From positions 434,001 through 498,000 of the forward strand of contig CAKMXJ010000015.1 of the NCBI GenBank assembly GCA_928724745.1: 64,000 nucleotides of DNA, in the 5' to 3' direction. Under the pieces are notes generated by a model, which saw only the letters and a program-made list of their open reading frames with translations, made no database searches and was not told the DNA's origin. Both the position numbers and the translations under genes were made by a program. This DNA is from Anthracocystis setariae. Taxonomy: Eukaryota; Basidiomycota; Ustilaginomycetes; Ustilaginales; Ustilaginaceae. Below, piece after piece: positions 38,201 through 46,900 of the stretch; position 1 is the first letter of the stretch, and each line of letters begins with the position of its first letter.

Positions 38201-39252
38201 CAGACGCGATGCTTTTCATGCACTTCGTGAAGGATGGCGTTTCCGGCGAAACGGAGAAGGGCGCGCGGCTTGTTCTCCTCGAGCTGCTCGGGCGTAGGTC
38301 GGAATTTGCGGTACTGGGCTTGATGCGTGTAGAAGTGGAAGAGGTCGGCTACCAGGATGACGTCGCGGTATTGCTCGTCGTCGAGGGAGAAGCCGAGCTC
38401 TTCGAACAAGAGCTGCGCGTCCATCTTGGGGATCTCGGAAGACATCTTTTTGCGCATGACGAGCCTACCCGCTCCCGAGACGGGTTTGAGGATGTATTGA
38501 TGAGCTGGCGAGACGCCTTGGCGCGCGATGAGCGACTTGAACTTCTTCTGGGCTTCCTCGATATCGTGGCCAGCGAGCGACTCGGAGTCCGTGTCCCAAT
38601 AGATGGCGAGCGATTCGAGGCGTGCAAGCTTATGAATGCCATCGGCGCTGTTCTGGATGAACGTGGGGTTCCAGTTGGCATCGGTGGACACGGCGGAGAA
38701 CTCGGCGAGCGTGATACCGGCAGAGAAAGGGTGACCGGGATTGGAGAGGGTGTCTTCGTATCGGATGTGGATGTTGCGAACGGTGAATTGGAGGTTGTCG
38801 ACGATCTTGGTGATGAGCGAGCTGGTGAAGGATTGATTCTTCTGCTCGTCCTCGGAAGAGATGCCAACGCCCTGAGCGCCATCTCGTCCAAGCAATTCGG
38901 CATTGGCGAGCTTCTCTTGCTTGGCGGCTTGAACGCGTTGAGCCTCTTCCTCCTCGTCGACTTCGACGCTGTGGTTCTTGGGCGCAGCGATGAGGTAGAC
39001 GTTTTCGACGAGGATGCGGACAGGTTTGCCCTTGAGATTGGACCACGGAATGGAAATGGTCAGATCGCCGAGGTATCCCTCTTTGACGTCTATTGGCAGT
39101 CGGAACTTGTCGAGGGCGGATGTCTTGAGACGAAGGTTGCGTAGCTTGACATCGCCAGACCAGATACCGACGTTGAGCTGGGATGTGTTGAGGCCGTCAA
39201 CATAGGCAGCGAGGAGACGGTTGAGCACTCCGGCCAGGACACCTTCCAACAT
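29287..39252 (-). CDS. VPS13: Vps13, bulk lipid transfer protein, single exon
   Basis: 3321 aa with no interruption, close to the family size. The N terminus is the chorein/VPS13 domain (MLEGVLAGVLNRLLAAYVDGL, then WSGDVKLRNLRLK and LGDLTISIPWSNLKGKPV). A long beta-rich groove region follows. The VAB/SHR-BD region has LPYDIEYRIFDKNLNHNW and SGLPFALKTKSWLGGAKLV. Near the C terminus are the ATG2_C/DH-like helices (VGLFNNVSSGVADMFYEPYQG, GIARGASSFVKKTVFGLTDSVSKVTG) and a PH-like end. Vps13 bridges membranes at contact sites (ER, mitochondria, vacuole, prospore membrane) and moves phospholipids. A charged linker in the first quarter is Asp/Glu-rich. The start at 39252 matches the conserved N terminus. 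Confidence 0.97.
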   Translation of the reverse strand: MLEGVLAGVLNRLLAAYVDGLNTSQLNVGIWSGDVKLRNLRLKTSALDKFRLPIDVKEGYLGDLTISIPWSNLKGKPVRILVENVYLIAAPKNHSVEVDEEEEAQRVQAAKQEKLANAELLGRDGAQGVGISSEDEQKNQSFTSSLITKIVDNLQFTVRNIHIRYEDTLSNPGHPFSAGITLAEFSAVSTDANWNPTFIQNSADGIHKLARLESLAIYWDTDSESLAGHDIEEAQKKFKSLIARQGVSPAHQYILKPVSGAGRLVMRKKMSSEIPKMDAQLLFEELGFSLDDEQYRDVILVADLFHFYTHQAQYRKFRPTPEQLEENKPRALLRFAGNAILHEVHEKHRVWTWDYFRERRDDRKEYVQLFKDKERQTQKANQHQSGVAVAQSDSGSRLEQLEKKLSYKDIRFYRSIARHELRTQARAAKKEEIANGGNGDAHAQKTGGGGGWFGWMWGGGHHQDQNGAEGGVLNEEQRKELYDAIEWDEQASVKALTQAVDAPRDAMQLRLITKLKTGSVALKDHARGTDILALVFDSLQANVIQRQDNLEAALALGGLRVYDGTTANSLYPQVVRVKDEEFDNLSRQNSNGGDLKQIEHELEQESDPDNPFFYAKYERNPLDDRADNALELKMRSMEIIYHRGFVESIVRFFKPPESELELIGALIDVASETIEGIRKETRAGLESALQNHKTIDMVVDVKAPIIIIPEDVTTKKCQHMVLDAGRIAVRSVLADQKALDTVRSKQNRAYTDEDYRQLEDLMYDRFFVKLESAQLVMGNDFDTCIKGLHSNSVDHAMHLLERINLDFTLHNSILASAPNLTKFKVTGHLPTLRVNFSDRKYKTLMRIIDVAIPNFDDIINTDSPTNGLGTIEEELDPVAIGKANGSDQDDGEDKDASKSRRARGRPSETLDLNKTRRQRLAGQLRGEDEYLVDPGLDDDDGKDEFQDAEDATVDKVNAHQKTFELEFVVDSLQGFIFRSATDPSQPDRLLVDARFEGFLLHLAVYPYHMDVDVGLRSLEIDDKIVDQGAQFRHLITSKHVRDANSRTGTSDSHGSSGTASPSEQRDLVRVRYTRVDPESPEFMTKYEGIDQSVNVELSTINIMLTRVSVLAVYDWITTTFVAADEPAAQPQDPSPPRPSRSSDRRPSDSTSTKRPSIRPPESTGAQAEAVATTGTTDRKEKLRVRVKLTSIVLRLNNDGSLLATLTLSTADVAVMLRGNTIRVAARLGSLLLYDNAKRSVADPHFKKLLSIQGDELADFTYETFDEEDTAAYPGYDSSIWLRSGSLKFTFVEEPIRDLLQFFSKFAQMKAVYDAATLAASNQASQLQERVNKMHYDVIIKTPIVVLPRSADSPDVMTANLGEIYAKNTFAVRDNKEAITKIVAGLRHIRLASRMRYGSQEYHVQMIDDVNISLDMVQTDRASAETSGSTSDSPETQMVAKMSDVHIKLTEAQYCFVMELTQSIPRAFAGLAEEANADDANVAVDAPITTSPSTDAKSRPETSEPPALPPRSKKGDGTSGNITPDTPSKKGPGVDMLPELGTVVHNENGDVPVYTSLDMFFDVNSIQLELFTAAATGQETLYNAQLARFSINGSEVKLKMLSDSSLEMEVALKTFTVTDQRPDKDTKFREIVPAVKHDGHQFMMSYSQSGGDDGSALALITIDSPKIIFSLDPVFALLNFFTAAFPDIPPEDTKTDGATVVPSTAANGSAQNATPGQDGAVDPSSQPPAAGTLAFRVNVVDPTIILLAAPERHDTEAVVLSIKQVLMSQQGILALKVDQLGMFMCKMHRPKDTLRLLDNLDVALSMDSRVSPTSSMTSIEVDLDPIVLRVSLRDIVMLQSVINKAIELSQQPANRSDQKSISSSRRQESTASDSRTIDSLTQADGKKRDNASTVSSTADGRPQRIEDAELVMAKESLRADFAGVQIILIGDAHSLQLLDLNVSKFAVDIRDWSDDMAASSFLDLYINYYNMSRSHWEPLIDPWGVQFHMESSASPARFNATLSSKKRLEINVTTTLIETALSAINLLNEVGIQDLKQRNRAPFVVQNRTGYSISLWAEHDERDRKTKSSAHHLDDGKDMPWRFDDWKAMREGIHESGGNRLSLQIDGMPWERLRYISVDREGEYMLTLRPKLDKVAHRIQYEVKLQNNVKYITFRSSFKIENKTLIPIEMMILDHDGKPTDQIRRIGPGEDCPVPIEAAYHCRVKIRPDPGFEYDWCHESLNWQDCLKKSTRTLTCRAHDSSEAPFRFQSFAIYNRQDPTSRTYPRLTLRLRAPVEVENLLPYDIEYRIFDKNLNHNWSSYLRKGGISPIHVVELSHLLLLSVDIQSSCFSPSEFAIISTDNPDDFPVEKTLTLADAENLKLNLRLHYSKHPDSGGAFKVQIYSPYIFVNQSGLPFALKTKSWLGGAKLVAGQDQGASAAMRKEPEPFLFSHNSNDRRNRMLMRVGDSQWSKPLSFEAIGSETEVVIPSASKNEEIHVGLTVEDGLGKFKLSKVVKLLPRYLVRNKLKEPINLREAGAADFVTIEAGQRIPLHFLRVGATKQMTLAYPGINNKWSAPFIIEDIGSVHLRLAKAGQHQHLIKAEVLLEGPTIFISLSLEDGPWPFMLRNESDYAIQFMQAAERLDEGGSGKKIDEAVGKRYELKPKSKMKYAWDYPAATDKMIKLVVNGRERNVNILEIGSLLPMKFPSKDGRGTRVLSLDVRADGPTQTLVLSNYAEELSNFKLKRHNSTFSRTDTMTSVASKDLGFVAVDVDTAIITAFNLEFEGVGISLVNQNVQELAYMSFRGLEMHYNESEVTTAMNVICKWIQIDNQLFGGLFPIVLYPSVIPKDGKDLEVHPTLQASVIMLKDQSHGVTHIKYASVLLQEITAELDEDFLFALYEFSKFEGASWQMAEDPNTDFIENPREVPEPTSGQHSQDDIYFEILHLQPISLHLSFMRTERVNADDKVSSRNPFIFLFNALTMALGNVNEAPVKLNALVIENVRLSNAVLQQRIIYHYSQGFLLQLYRVLGSADFLGNPVGLFNNVSSGVADMFYEPYQGLVMHGNRELGMGIARGASSFVKKTVFGLTDSVSKVTGSIGKGLAAATMDKEFQSRRRMSRFKNKPRHALYGITAGANSFFTSVASGFEGLALRPLEGAEQGGAGGFLKGVGKGLVGAITKPAVGVFDLASNVTEGMRNTTMVFDQNDIDRVRLPRFIAQDGILRPYSDREALGQTWLKNVDSGRLMKDCYVAHVDVGSQEGDAVIMLTMSRMLYMRTMRLKVMWEVPLSDLSSISLESEGIALVLRGGVSGPFLHLPDVSTRNWLFKQVSKVVQQYNAARQG

Positions 39253-40324
39253 GGTGCTAGAGGCCGAAGCTGGCGGCTTGCTGACGCGTGCTTGTCGGTA
39301 TGGGGTTGTAGATAGCCAAGGGGCTGGATCCGGAGGAGGAGCCGGCTGGATGTCGCTCAGCCTCGCAACCCTGGGCGTGCTCTGCTGCTAAAGGTCGGCA
39401 GCGTCTGGGTGGATTGATGCGTTGAGCGGATGAGCGACTCTTGCTAGCTCAAGCAAGTGATGCAGAAGCGTATCGGTGCCGCCGCATATACTGGATGTTG
39501 CGATGATGTGAAGCCCCCTCAGCTGGTTTAGACGACGATAGCTTGCTTCGATGCAGCGCGGCTGTGCCGAGACTAGTGCCCAGCTTGATTGAGGATGGTT
39601 TAGGATGATCGAGGGAGGGATCGATGTATGTCCGGTTAGCCAAGTGCCAAAATGACAGTCTGGATAGGCGGGGCAGCCGAGGCCGTGAGCCAATCTGTGC
39701 GAAAGCGCAACAGTCTCGGCTTGTCCGTCTCGAAAGTGCACAGTTAGTCACACGAAAATGCCAAAAATACATTTTTTAAGGGTTCTCATCCTCAGCTTCA
39801 GAGCACAGTCCACTCAATTTACACGCGACCGATGCTGCCAAAATGCACAAATTCGAGCTGAGCTAGGCGCCTTTTTCGCGCCCCTTTTTCTCTTTTTTTT
39901 TTTTTTTGTGGTGCCTCCACCTCGGTCTCGCCGACAACAAAACGTTGGTGCGGTTTGCAGCGTGCGATCTCGAGCGACAGTTGGCGGCGTTGACGAGCTT
40001 TCGATCGCTGCGAAATGACGTCGAACCCGCTCAGAATTGGTATGTTTGCAACGCGACAATCATGTTAGAGTCGCGTTTATACTAATATAATGTCCCATTT
40101 GACGAAAATCGACTACATCTCTGCACCCTTCGTGTGCATGTAGCCATTCGGACTCTGCTAGCCAGCAACGATGCCTCTTTCTTTCGATGATGGAACGATC
40201 GGTTCTGGCTAGTGTAGCATGAAACCAATGTATATGTAACAAGGTAACCTGAAGCGCTCGGTATGTAAGATTTGCTATCTTTCGTGTCTTGTTCGTCTGT
40301 GACCGTCGACCCTCTTCCAGCACC
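39253..40324. other. Intergenic region upstream of VPS13
   Basis: About 1.07 kb containing the VPS13 promoter and perhaps that of the small ORF at 40325. There is a poly-T run near 39891-39907. No conserved ORF seen. Confidence 0.55.
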
Positions 40325-40801
40325 ATGTCGATCAATTGGACCGGAAGTGGCAGCTTTCAGCTGAACATGCAGCGTCGTAAGCAGCCGCTCTTTCGGCGCC
40401 GCCATCGACCCGATACCCCTGACATGGATCAAGACGAGTGGTTCCACAACCTCCGCCAAGGCCAATTTGGCGCTTTTGACTGCATTCCATCGACAGCTAC
40501 AGGGCGTGAGCAGGCTGAAGCCATCGAATCGTCTCTCGAGAACAGACCTTGCACCGAGCCCAACGATGGACGCAGAGTTTCCAGCCGGAGTAGCGCGATG
40601 GGGCAGACTCGAAGAAAGTCCTCTTTCAACGCGACACGGAGCTGGCTGCTTCAGAAGCCTGATTGGGTAGGTGCGAAACCGGCTCGGCCGCAGAAAGCTT
40701 CTGAGCCTGCACAGTCGAGTCCGAACAAACACCAAACGGGTTCAGCCCAGCGCGGCTCCCATGTTGGACAACAGCAGCCACTCAAAGTAGTCCTGCCCTG
40801 A
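40325..40801 (+). CDS. Small uncharacterised basic protein
   Basis: 158 aa from ATG at 40325, following CAGCACC. It is rich in Arg, Gln and Ser. A protein-like core WFHNLRQGQFGAFDCIPS is followed by low-complexity sequence. No signal peptide or membrane segment is seen and I do not recognise a family. The last 60 bp overlap the 3' end of the methyltransferase gene on the other strand. A 217-aa frame on the opposite strand (40082-40735) competes, but its composition is less convincing. It could be a real small gene or a chance frame. Confidence 0.4.
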   Translation: MSINWTGSGSFQLNMQRRKQPLFRRRHRPDTPDMDQDEWFHNLRQGQFGAFDCIPSTATGREQAEAIESSLENRPCTEPNDGRRVSSRSSAMGQTRRKSSFNATRSWLLQKPDWVGAKPARPQKASEPAQSSPNKHQTGSAQRGSHVGQQQPLKVVLP

Positions 40802-41896
40802 CACAGGCGTCTCGAGCTGACATCCTTGTGCCTTTTCGTGGCGAGGTCGAAGCCGCTTGCCGTGCATCAAATCGTGATCGCTCTCGGGAGCCAAGCATCC
40901 GATTGTGTCGCGCCGTCGATGTCCTACGAACACGAACAGTTCTTGATCAGCATCTGAAGACGCTCCGTAGTCCTCGCCTTGTGATCCGAACCGATGCCAC
41001 GTGTCCATTGAATCGTCTGTGCCGGCTTGAACGTGATTCTGCTGGGAAGGATTTGATATGGAGCGGCAGTCAACCGCCTGCAAGTCAAACCAAGAGCCTA
41101 GCGCAGACCAAAACGGTTGCTCTTTGATCAGCGAGCGGATCTTGTACGAGATGATCAGCTCAGGCCCAAGTGTTGAGGTCGCTTCAGATACTCGCGCAGA
41201 GGCATCAGGCTCGGACAGCGAGATGATGGACCTCAAAAGCGGCGGTAAGAGTTGGGGAAAGTAGACCAAATCCGAACAGAGGAGATGTGTAAGCGGATTT
41301 ACTGCAGCTATACTGTTTGGTGCCGACTGTTGTAAGCAGAGCTCTGCCAGGCAAGCAGCTGCATCTCGTTGGTTGGCCCATGCTAAGCTACGCACACGCA
41401 CATGGATCGTATCGTCCGGCTGCTGGAAACCTGCACGCGCAACATTGCGCTGCATCAGAGGCACCACGTTGGCGAGATCGGTCAGCACCAGACGTGCTTG
41501 AGGTAGCTTGCTGGAGCTTGCGTGGGCATGCTGGCGGAGTTGGCGAGCGAGATGCAGCGATCCATAACCAGCGCCAGATCCTAGCTCGACGATGGTGAGA
41601 GGTTGGTCATGTCGCCTAGCGAAGAGCGAGCACGGCGGATCGAACTCAAGCTCGCCCGGCGACTGCTTGATAGGCTGGAGGTAGCGTGCCAAGAGGTAGG
41701 CAGCTTCCCAGATACGTCCTGCGATGCCATAGTCGTCGATATCCTCGGCAGTGTCGTGCTCCCACGACGCGTCCTGCTGGTTCGAAGCTGGCGTCCCTTG
41801 ATCACCGGAAGGCTTGACGGATCGATGCGAGCTGCTGGGTTGAATACGTAGGCCGCGCGGGAAGTTGGGGTCGTCGCTACGCTCAGCTTCGTGCAT
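40742..41896 (-). CDS. METTL21/EFM-type class I methyltransferase
   Basis: 384 aa. The SAM-binding motif I is LTIVELGSGAGYGSLHLARQL (about residues 100-120), followed by the acidic LVLTDLANVVPLMQRN. A post-motif LLCSDLVYFPQLLPPLLRSI is typical of methyltransferase family 16 (protein lysine methyltransferases such as Efm6 and METTL21). The N terminus has IAGRIWEAAYLLARYL, the usual W-E-A segment before motif I. Substrates in the family are translation elongation factors and chaperones; the substrate here cannot be told. It is transcribed divergently from SEC8. A Tc1-like transposon starts 106 bp upstream of its start codon. Confidence 0.82.
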   Translation of the reverse strand: MHEAERSDDPNFPRGLRIQPSSSHRSVKPSGDQGTPASNQQDASWEHDTAEDIDDYGIAGRIWEAAYLLARYLQPIKQSPGELEFDPPCSLFARRHDQPLTIVELGSGAGYGSLHLARQLRQHAHASSSKLPQARLVLTDLANVVPLMQRNVARAGFQQPDDTIHVRVRSLAWANQRDAAACLAELCLQQSAPNSIAAVNPLTHLLCSDLVYFPQLLPPLLRSIISLSEPDASARVSEATSTLGPELIISYKIRSLIKEQPFWSALGSWFDLQAVDCRSISNPSQQNHVQAGTDDSMDTWHRFGSQGEDYGASSDADQELFVFVGHRRRDTIGCLAPESDHDLMHGKRLRPRHEKAQGCQLETPVSGQDYFEWLLLSNMGAALG

Positions 41897-42001
41897 ATTG
41901 ATTGCCTATCCGTGGCAGGTCTCGACGAGACGTTGCTCTCTTGAGCAAGGATGAGGCGAGGCGGTAACAGAGTTGAGAAGAATCAAGTCTCATATATAAT
42001 A

Positions 42002-42026
42002 CACCTTTTTTCAATCAAGTTCGGTA
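42002..42026. repeat. Left terminal inverted repeat of the Tc1-like element
   Basis: CACCTTTTTT then CAATCAAGTTCGG. The outer 10 bp match the right end perfectly. Confidence 0.8.
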
Positions 42027-42273
42027 TGCTGGCGTACGGAATTCGGAATAAGCAAGCTTGTTCAAACTGCTTGTTCGGTATTGTCCAAGTATTTCGGACT
42101 AGCGTGTGAGACAAAATCGGCAAAGCCGGGGATCGAATTCGGAATCCGAACGGTGTCTGAGTGAGAGGAGCGAGAGTTGTCCTCACCGTAGCTTCTTGAC
42201 ATTCTCCTCGCCATCGCTGCTAACCACTACCACCATACCACGCTCTTATACTGTATCATAGCTTCACATTGCA

Positions 42274-43323
42274 ATGGTACGACATAACAGAACTGTAAGC
42301 AACGAGTTCCGCTTGAAGATCGTCGAAGCTCTCAGTCGAGGAGAGAGCTTCTCCAGCGTCGCCAAGCGATTCGAGTTTCCTTACTCCACAGTATGGTCAA
42401 TCTGGGAGAAGTTCGAATCAGGCAATGGCATCGAAGCTACTCCTCGAGGAGGAGCTCGACGACGACGACGACTGCAGGAGGATCACATCGAGCACCTTGT
42501 TGCTTTCCTGCATCGACAACCAGGAGCGACGCTTGAGGAGATGCAGGAGGAGCTCCTCCAGCGCTTTCCGACACTCGGATCGGTATCGCTTTCAACCATC
42601 GGCAACGCTATCGAGGATCGCGCTCACATGACACTCAAGCGGATGAGTGTAGAGCACGCTAATCACAACAGTACAGCGACGAAGCACGCTCGACAACGTT
42701 ATGCAAGAGACTTCCACCTCAAAGGTCGGTCATATTCGGATTGTGTGTTCTTCGACGAAGCTGGATTCAATCTACACATGACCAGGTCTCGAGGTCGAGC
42801 TCCAAGAGGACAGCGAGCTCGACAGCATAACCGACCAGCACAACGCCAAACCAATGTATCGCTAATCGTCGCTGTTAGCCGCAATGGAATCATGTCTCGC
42901 CGATGTACACTTGGAGCATGGAATGCTTCGAAGCTTCTTGACTTCTTTGAGGAGGAGATCTTCCCGAAGCTTGACCAGCCAACAATCTTCGTTATGGATA
43001 ATGTCAAGTTCCACCATAACCGAGCCTTCGTCGATGCCTGTAACGCTCAAGGCCATCAAATCGACTTCCTGCCTCCATACTCGCCGTGGCTGAACATCGC
43101 CGAGAACGTCTTCTCGAAGGTCAAGCCTGTAGTCACACGTCAAGAGCTCAGGTCACACAACGGAATCGTCAACGTTATTCATTCCGTTCTCGACACCGTC
43201 TCGCCAGCTGACTGCATTGGTTGGATCCACGAAGCAACACGCTGGCTCGCTGTAGCTGAAGCTGGCCATCCTCTCGGTCAAGATCACGACGCTGCTACCG
43301 CCATCTCACGTTTCGGTCTCTGA
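42274..43323 (+). CDS. IS630/Tc1-family DD34E transposase, intact
   Basis: 349 aa from ATG at 42274. The N-terminal helix-turn-helix reads NEFRLKIVEALSRGESFSSVAKRFEFPYSTVWSIWEKF, and a second HTH/linker lies near GATLEEMQEELLQRFPTLGSVSLSTI. The catalytic triad is D161 (VFFDEAGFN), D242 (FVMDNVKFH) and E277 (SPWLNIAENVFSK), with 34 residues between the last two (DD34E). There is no stop or frameshift. The enzyme cuts and pastes the element at TA dinucleotides. Both ends and the ORF being intact suggests recent activity. Confidence 0.93.
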   Translation: MVRHNRTVSNEFRLKIVEALSRGESFSSVAKRFEFPYSTVWSIWEKFESGNGIEATPRGGARRRRRLQEDHIEHLVAFLHRQPGATLEEMQEELLQRFPTLGSVSLSTIGNAIEDRAHMTLKRMSVEHANHNSTATKHARQRYARDFHLKGRSYSDCVFFDEAGFNLHMTRSRGRAPRGQRARQHNRPAQRQTNVSLIVAVSRNGIMSRRCTLGAWNASKLLDFFEEEIFPKLDQPTIFVMDNVKFHHNRAFVDACNAQGHQIDFLPPYSPWLNIAENVFSKVKPVVTRQELRSHNGIVNVIHSVLDTVSPADCIGWIHEATRWLAVAEAGHPLGQDHDAATAISRFGL

Positions 43324-43447
43324 ACTGTACTGTAGTTTAGCGCTCATCGTCACACGTAATTGCAATCGAAACTGTCTTGTCAACATCATTTGATTGCGAA
43401 ACCACCATCTCAAGTACAGTATGAACGCTATCAAAGGAACTACTTGT

Positions 43448-43578
43448 TACCGAACACGCTTGTTGTACCGAACTTGTAAGCTAGCATTACCGAACTTGAT
43501 GTGTGCTATACCGAATAGCTTACTAGATACCGAACAACTGTACCGAAAAGCAGTGTAGCTACCGAACTTGCTACCGAA
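43448..43578. repeat. Array of TACCGAA subterminal repeats
   Basis: Eight TACCGAA units with irregular spacing of about 12-22 bp between transposase stop and right TIR. The complement TTCGGTA appears near the left TIR (about 42021 and 42080). Candidate transposase-binding sites. Confidence 0.7.
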
Positions 43579-43592
43579 GTTGACAGTCCGAA

Positions 43593-43617
43593 TTCCGAAA
43601 TCGAATCAAAAAAGGTG
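43593..43617. repeat. Right terminal inverted repeat of the Tc1-like element
   Basis: Reverse complement begins CACCTTTTTTGATTCGATTT, matching the left end over the outer 10 bp. Confidence 0.8.
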
Positions 43618-43989
43618 TAATTAGAAATTAGCGTTCAAAATTCGGCCACGAAAAAGGCACAGAAAAAAACGAAAACGGCGTTGTGTGGCTGCGATGCACT
43701 GTTGGCCGTCACTTTGGCTGCCGAGCGCGTTCGGGCCAACATCCTTGCGCTCCTCGTCGCAGTCACCTTGGCCACGCCTCGATATCTTTCTCGACTCATC
43801 CATCGCTGTCCATCCTGTCAGTACACGCCCGCTCCACCCTTCGGACCATCTGCTGCACACACACACACACACACACGCAGCTCCGTCATCGTCTCACTAC
43901 AGCCGGCGTCGATTCATCCATATGCAGTGAAAGAGCTCCACTAACCTGTGCAACGTTGGTTGGTTGCGCTTGACACCTACGTGGCCACC

Positions 43990-46900
43990 ATGTCGAGCCG
44001 CAACAACACCATCAAAAACATTCGCTCCAAGATCAAGCATGAAAATGCCAATCTCGGTGCAGGCACCGCTTCTGCCACCTTTACCGACGCCCGACAGCAC
44101 ATTCCCCATGTCGGCGAAGCGTTCGGCCAACATCCTGGCCCGTCATCCTTGGGCGGCGGTATGAATCCCTCTTACAATCCCTCCGGTCCAGCGCAACCAA
44201 GTCTCGGCGCCGGTCTCTCCTTTGTCAGCTTGGCACCTACCGACTCGATTTCCAATTATGAGCCAAGGCAGAACCACGGCTATCCCCAATCTCACCCACA
44301 ACAAGCCATTCCATATGGCCGCTCACCTTTTCCTCCTCACCAGCAGCAGCAGCAGCAGCAGTTCATTCAGGATAGACCGCGCAGTCCCACTCTCGACAGC
44401 AACGCCAGCTTTGCAAAGGAGCCAGCCTTTTCGGTGCCCCCACCATCCAATGCGCCCCCCATGCAACAGCATGCAAGACAAGCATCGAGGCCAGAAATGA
44501 CAGCTGAACCGCCTGGATCGCCCATGAGACCTGTCAGATCAGCAAGAAGGTCGCAGCAAGTGGCGCCAGCTGACATGCAAAAGAGCTTTTCGGCCATCAA
44601 CAGCAACCCTTCTACCCTTGCCGATCGAAGAGGCCCACCAGCCCAAAGGCCACAACTGCACATCCCACCGGTGGGGGCGGCCCCACGCAGTGCTCACAGT
44701 CCGACCACCCCGCCCACCAGATCCGCGCCCGGTCGCAACCTGCTTGCCGCTTCTCGCTCTGGTGGGCATTCTCGCAACCCCTCGGCTCACACCACGGCTT
44801 CATCCCCTGTGCAGCAACCAGGCACTCCGCCCTCGGACCCTCACGCGCGTTCTGCCCAGCTTATGGCCCCTGCCCCGCGCACAGCTACTCCCGCCAATCA
44901 AGCCTTGGAAGATCCCTACGACTCCTACGCTGCCCACTCCCCAACCGACGCTCCTTCCGACGCCCACGGCACTACTCACCCGAACCGTCTCTCAGTTCCA
45001 GGTCAGCGCCCAACACGAGACCCACGTCGGCAGTCAAACGTTCCTCTTGGCTCACTTACCAAGGATAGCCAACCTGCCGCCCTGGACTCGGTGCTGTCGG
45101 CGCTCAGCGATGCAGGCCGTAGACGCCAAGCGGCTCGAATCATGCGCGGCACCACCGCTGAAGAGGAATCGCGTCGGCGACGCAACGAAAAGAAGATCTC
45201 CGAGTCGTCGCAGCAGTCGCGCAAACCCATCTCGGCCTATGTCGACCGCAGTGATCCGCGTGCGTTCCAGTCGATCAACGCGGTGCTGCGTAAGGTCCAG
45301 GCGGAATGGCCCTTTATTGCCAACGACCAGTTCAACTCGGTCGCCCTGGCGCTGTCCATGCTCGACGACAGCAGCTTAGGCGCGAGCCGCTTCGAGTTCG
45401 ACCAGATCAAGCAGCTGATCGAGACGGCGCTGCAGGGCACCGTGGATGACCACTACGAGTCGTTCGCCACCGCCATCACCATGCACCACAGCGTGCTGAC
45501 GTCCCTGACCCAGGTGCAGACCAGCGTCAGTGGTGCCAGGAGGAGGTTGAGGGATTCCAGAGAGGCGTTGGGAGCCAAGAGGGCGGATCTCGTGCAGATG
45601 TGGCAGCGCAGTCAAGCAGTCAAAGAGGCGTTGCGACTTCTGGATCTTGTCGAGCATCTCAAATCGGTGCCCGACAAACTCGAGAGTCTGATGGCAGAAA
45701 AGCGCTTCCTCGAATCGGTCAATCTGCTCGTCAGGTCGCTCAAATCCATCGACAAGCCCGAGGTGGTCGAGGTGGGCGCTACCAACGATCTGCGCGCCTA
45801 CCTCAAGGGCCAAGAGCAGGCCATGCTCGAGATCCTCATCGAGGAGCTGCACAACCATCTCTACCTCAAGAGCTACTTTTGCGACGCTAGATGGAAAGCC
45901 TACCAACCGGGGCAGGAGGAGCTGCCTGCCGTTCGCTTTGGGCCCGACTATGCCAAGGACGATGCTGAGACGAAACTCACTTCATCCGCCGACGCCGGGC
46001 TCGACGCCAAGGCAAAGTCTTTCGGAGAGTCGCTCCAGCTCACTCGCTTCCTGCAAAGTCTCCGATCTCGTCCAAGCTTCGACCCGAACCTGGCCTCGGA
46101 CATGCAGGAAGCCGAATACCTGACGTCCACCAAAGGCTTCTCCGCGCTCACCGGTGAATCGGCGTCCGACATGCGTCCCACTGGCCGTTACGGCGCCGAG
46201 TTCGAACAGAATCCGGAAGCCGACTCATTCCTGTACATCGAGATGCTGCTCGAGTCGCTGGCACGGCTGGGCAAACTCGGCACGGCGCTCGAGATCGTTT
46301 CCCAGCGACTGGCCATGGAAGTACACCAGCTCGTCGATACGACCATCGACGAAGTGGATGCGAGGAACGAGCCGATACGGCGCTTCTCGGCCGCTCTGCG
46401 TCCCGAGTCGGTTCTGCTGTCCTCGTCGAGCGCGCTCGCCAGATCGTTCACCGAAAGCTTAAGGTCGTCGAGGTCGAGTTTCCAGATCGCCTCGAATAGG
46501 CCCATCTCGTCGCTGCTGCGCATCTCGGCGGGCGAAACGTCGGCGCTCCAGCGGGATGGCGAGACCATGCGCGATCTGTTCTGGACGCTCTTCTCGAAAC
46601 TCGATGCGGTGCTGCAGGGACACCGCGTCGTGTACGAAGTCGCGTTGCAGATCGCTAGTCGGGTTGGGTTCAAGGATGATATCGCCACCAGGAAGCTCAG
46701 TGGAGTGGGGTCCTTGCTGGATGTGTGGAAGCCGATCCAGACGGAAGTGCGCGTGTTGCTGCAAGACTACCTGATGGAGGACGAAGGTGCCGGAGGGGCC
46801 AGAAATGCGGTTGTCAGCGTCAACGACGTGTTGCGCGATCATCGGTTTGGCAGGGATCGAAGCAAGCAGTTGTTCAAATTGAACGATGCCTCGACCAAGA

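Larger units (their letters stand above)
42002..43617 (+). mobile_element. IS630/Tc1-like DNA transposon with TA duplication
   Basis: 1616 bp, flanked by TA at 42000-42001 and 43618-43619. The terminal inverted repeats begin CACCTTTTTT on both sides and stay loosely similar inward (AATCAAGTTCGG against GATTCGATTTCGG). One intact transposase gene lies inside. Subterminal regions are rich in TACCGAA on the right (eight copies between 43448 and 43578) and in its complement TTCGGTA on the left. Confidence 0.88.

Noticed and set aside
40082..40735. 217-codon minus-strand frame opposite the small ORF at 40325
   Set aside because: It lacks conserved-looking segments, and its upstream sequence runs into the methyltransferase 3' end. 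The plus-strand frame is slightly more protein-like.
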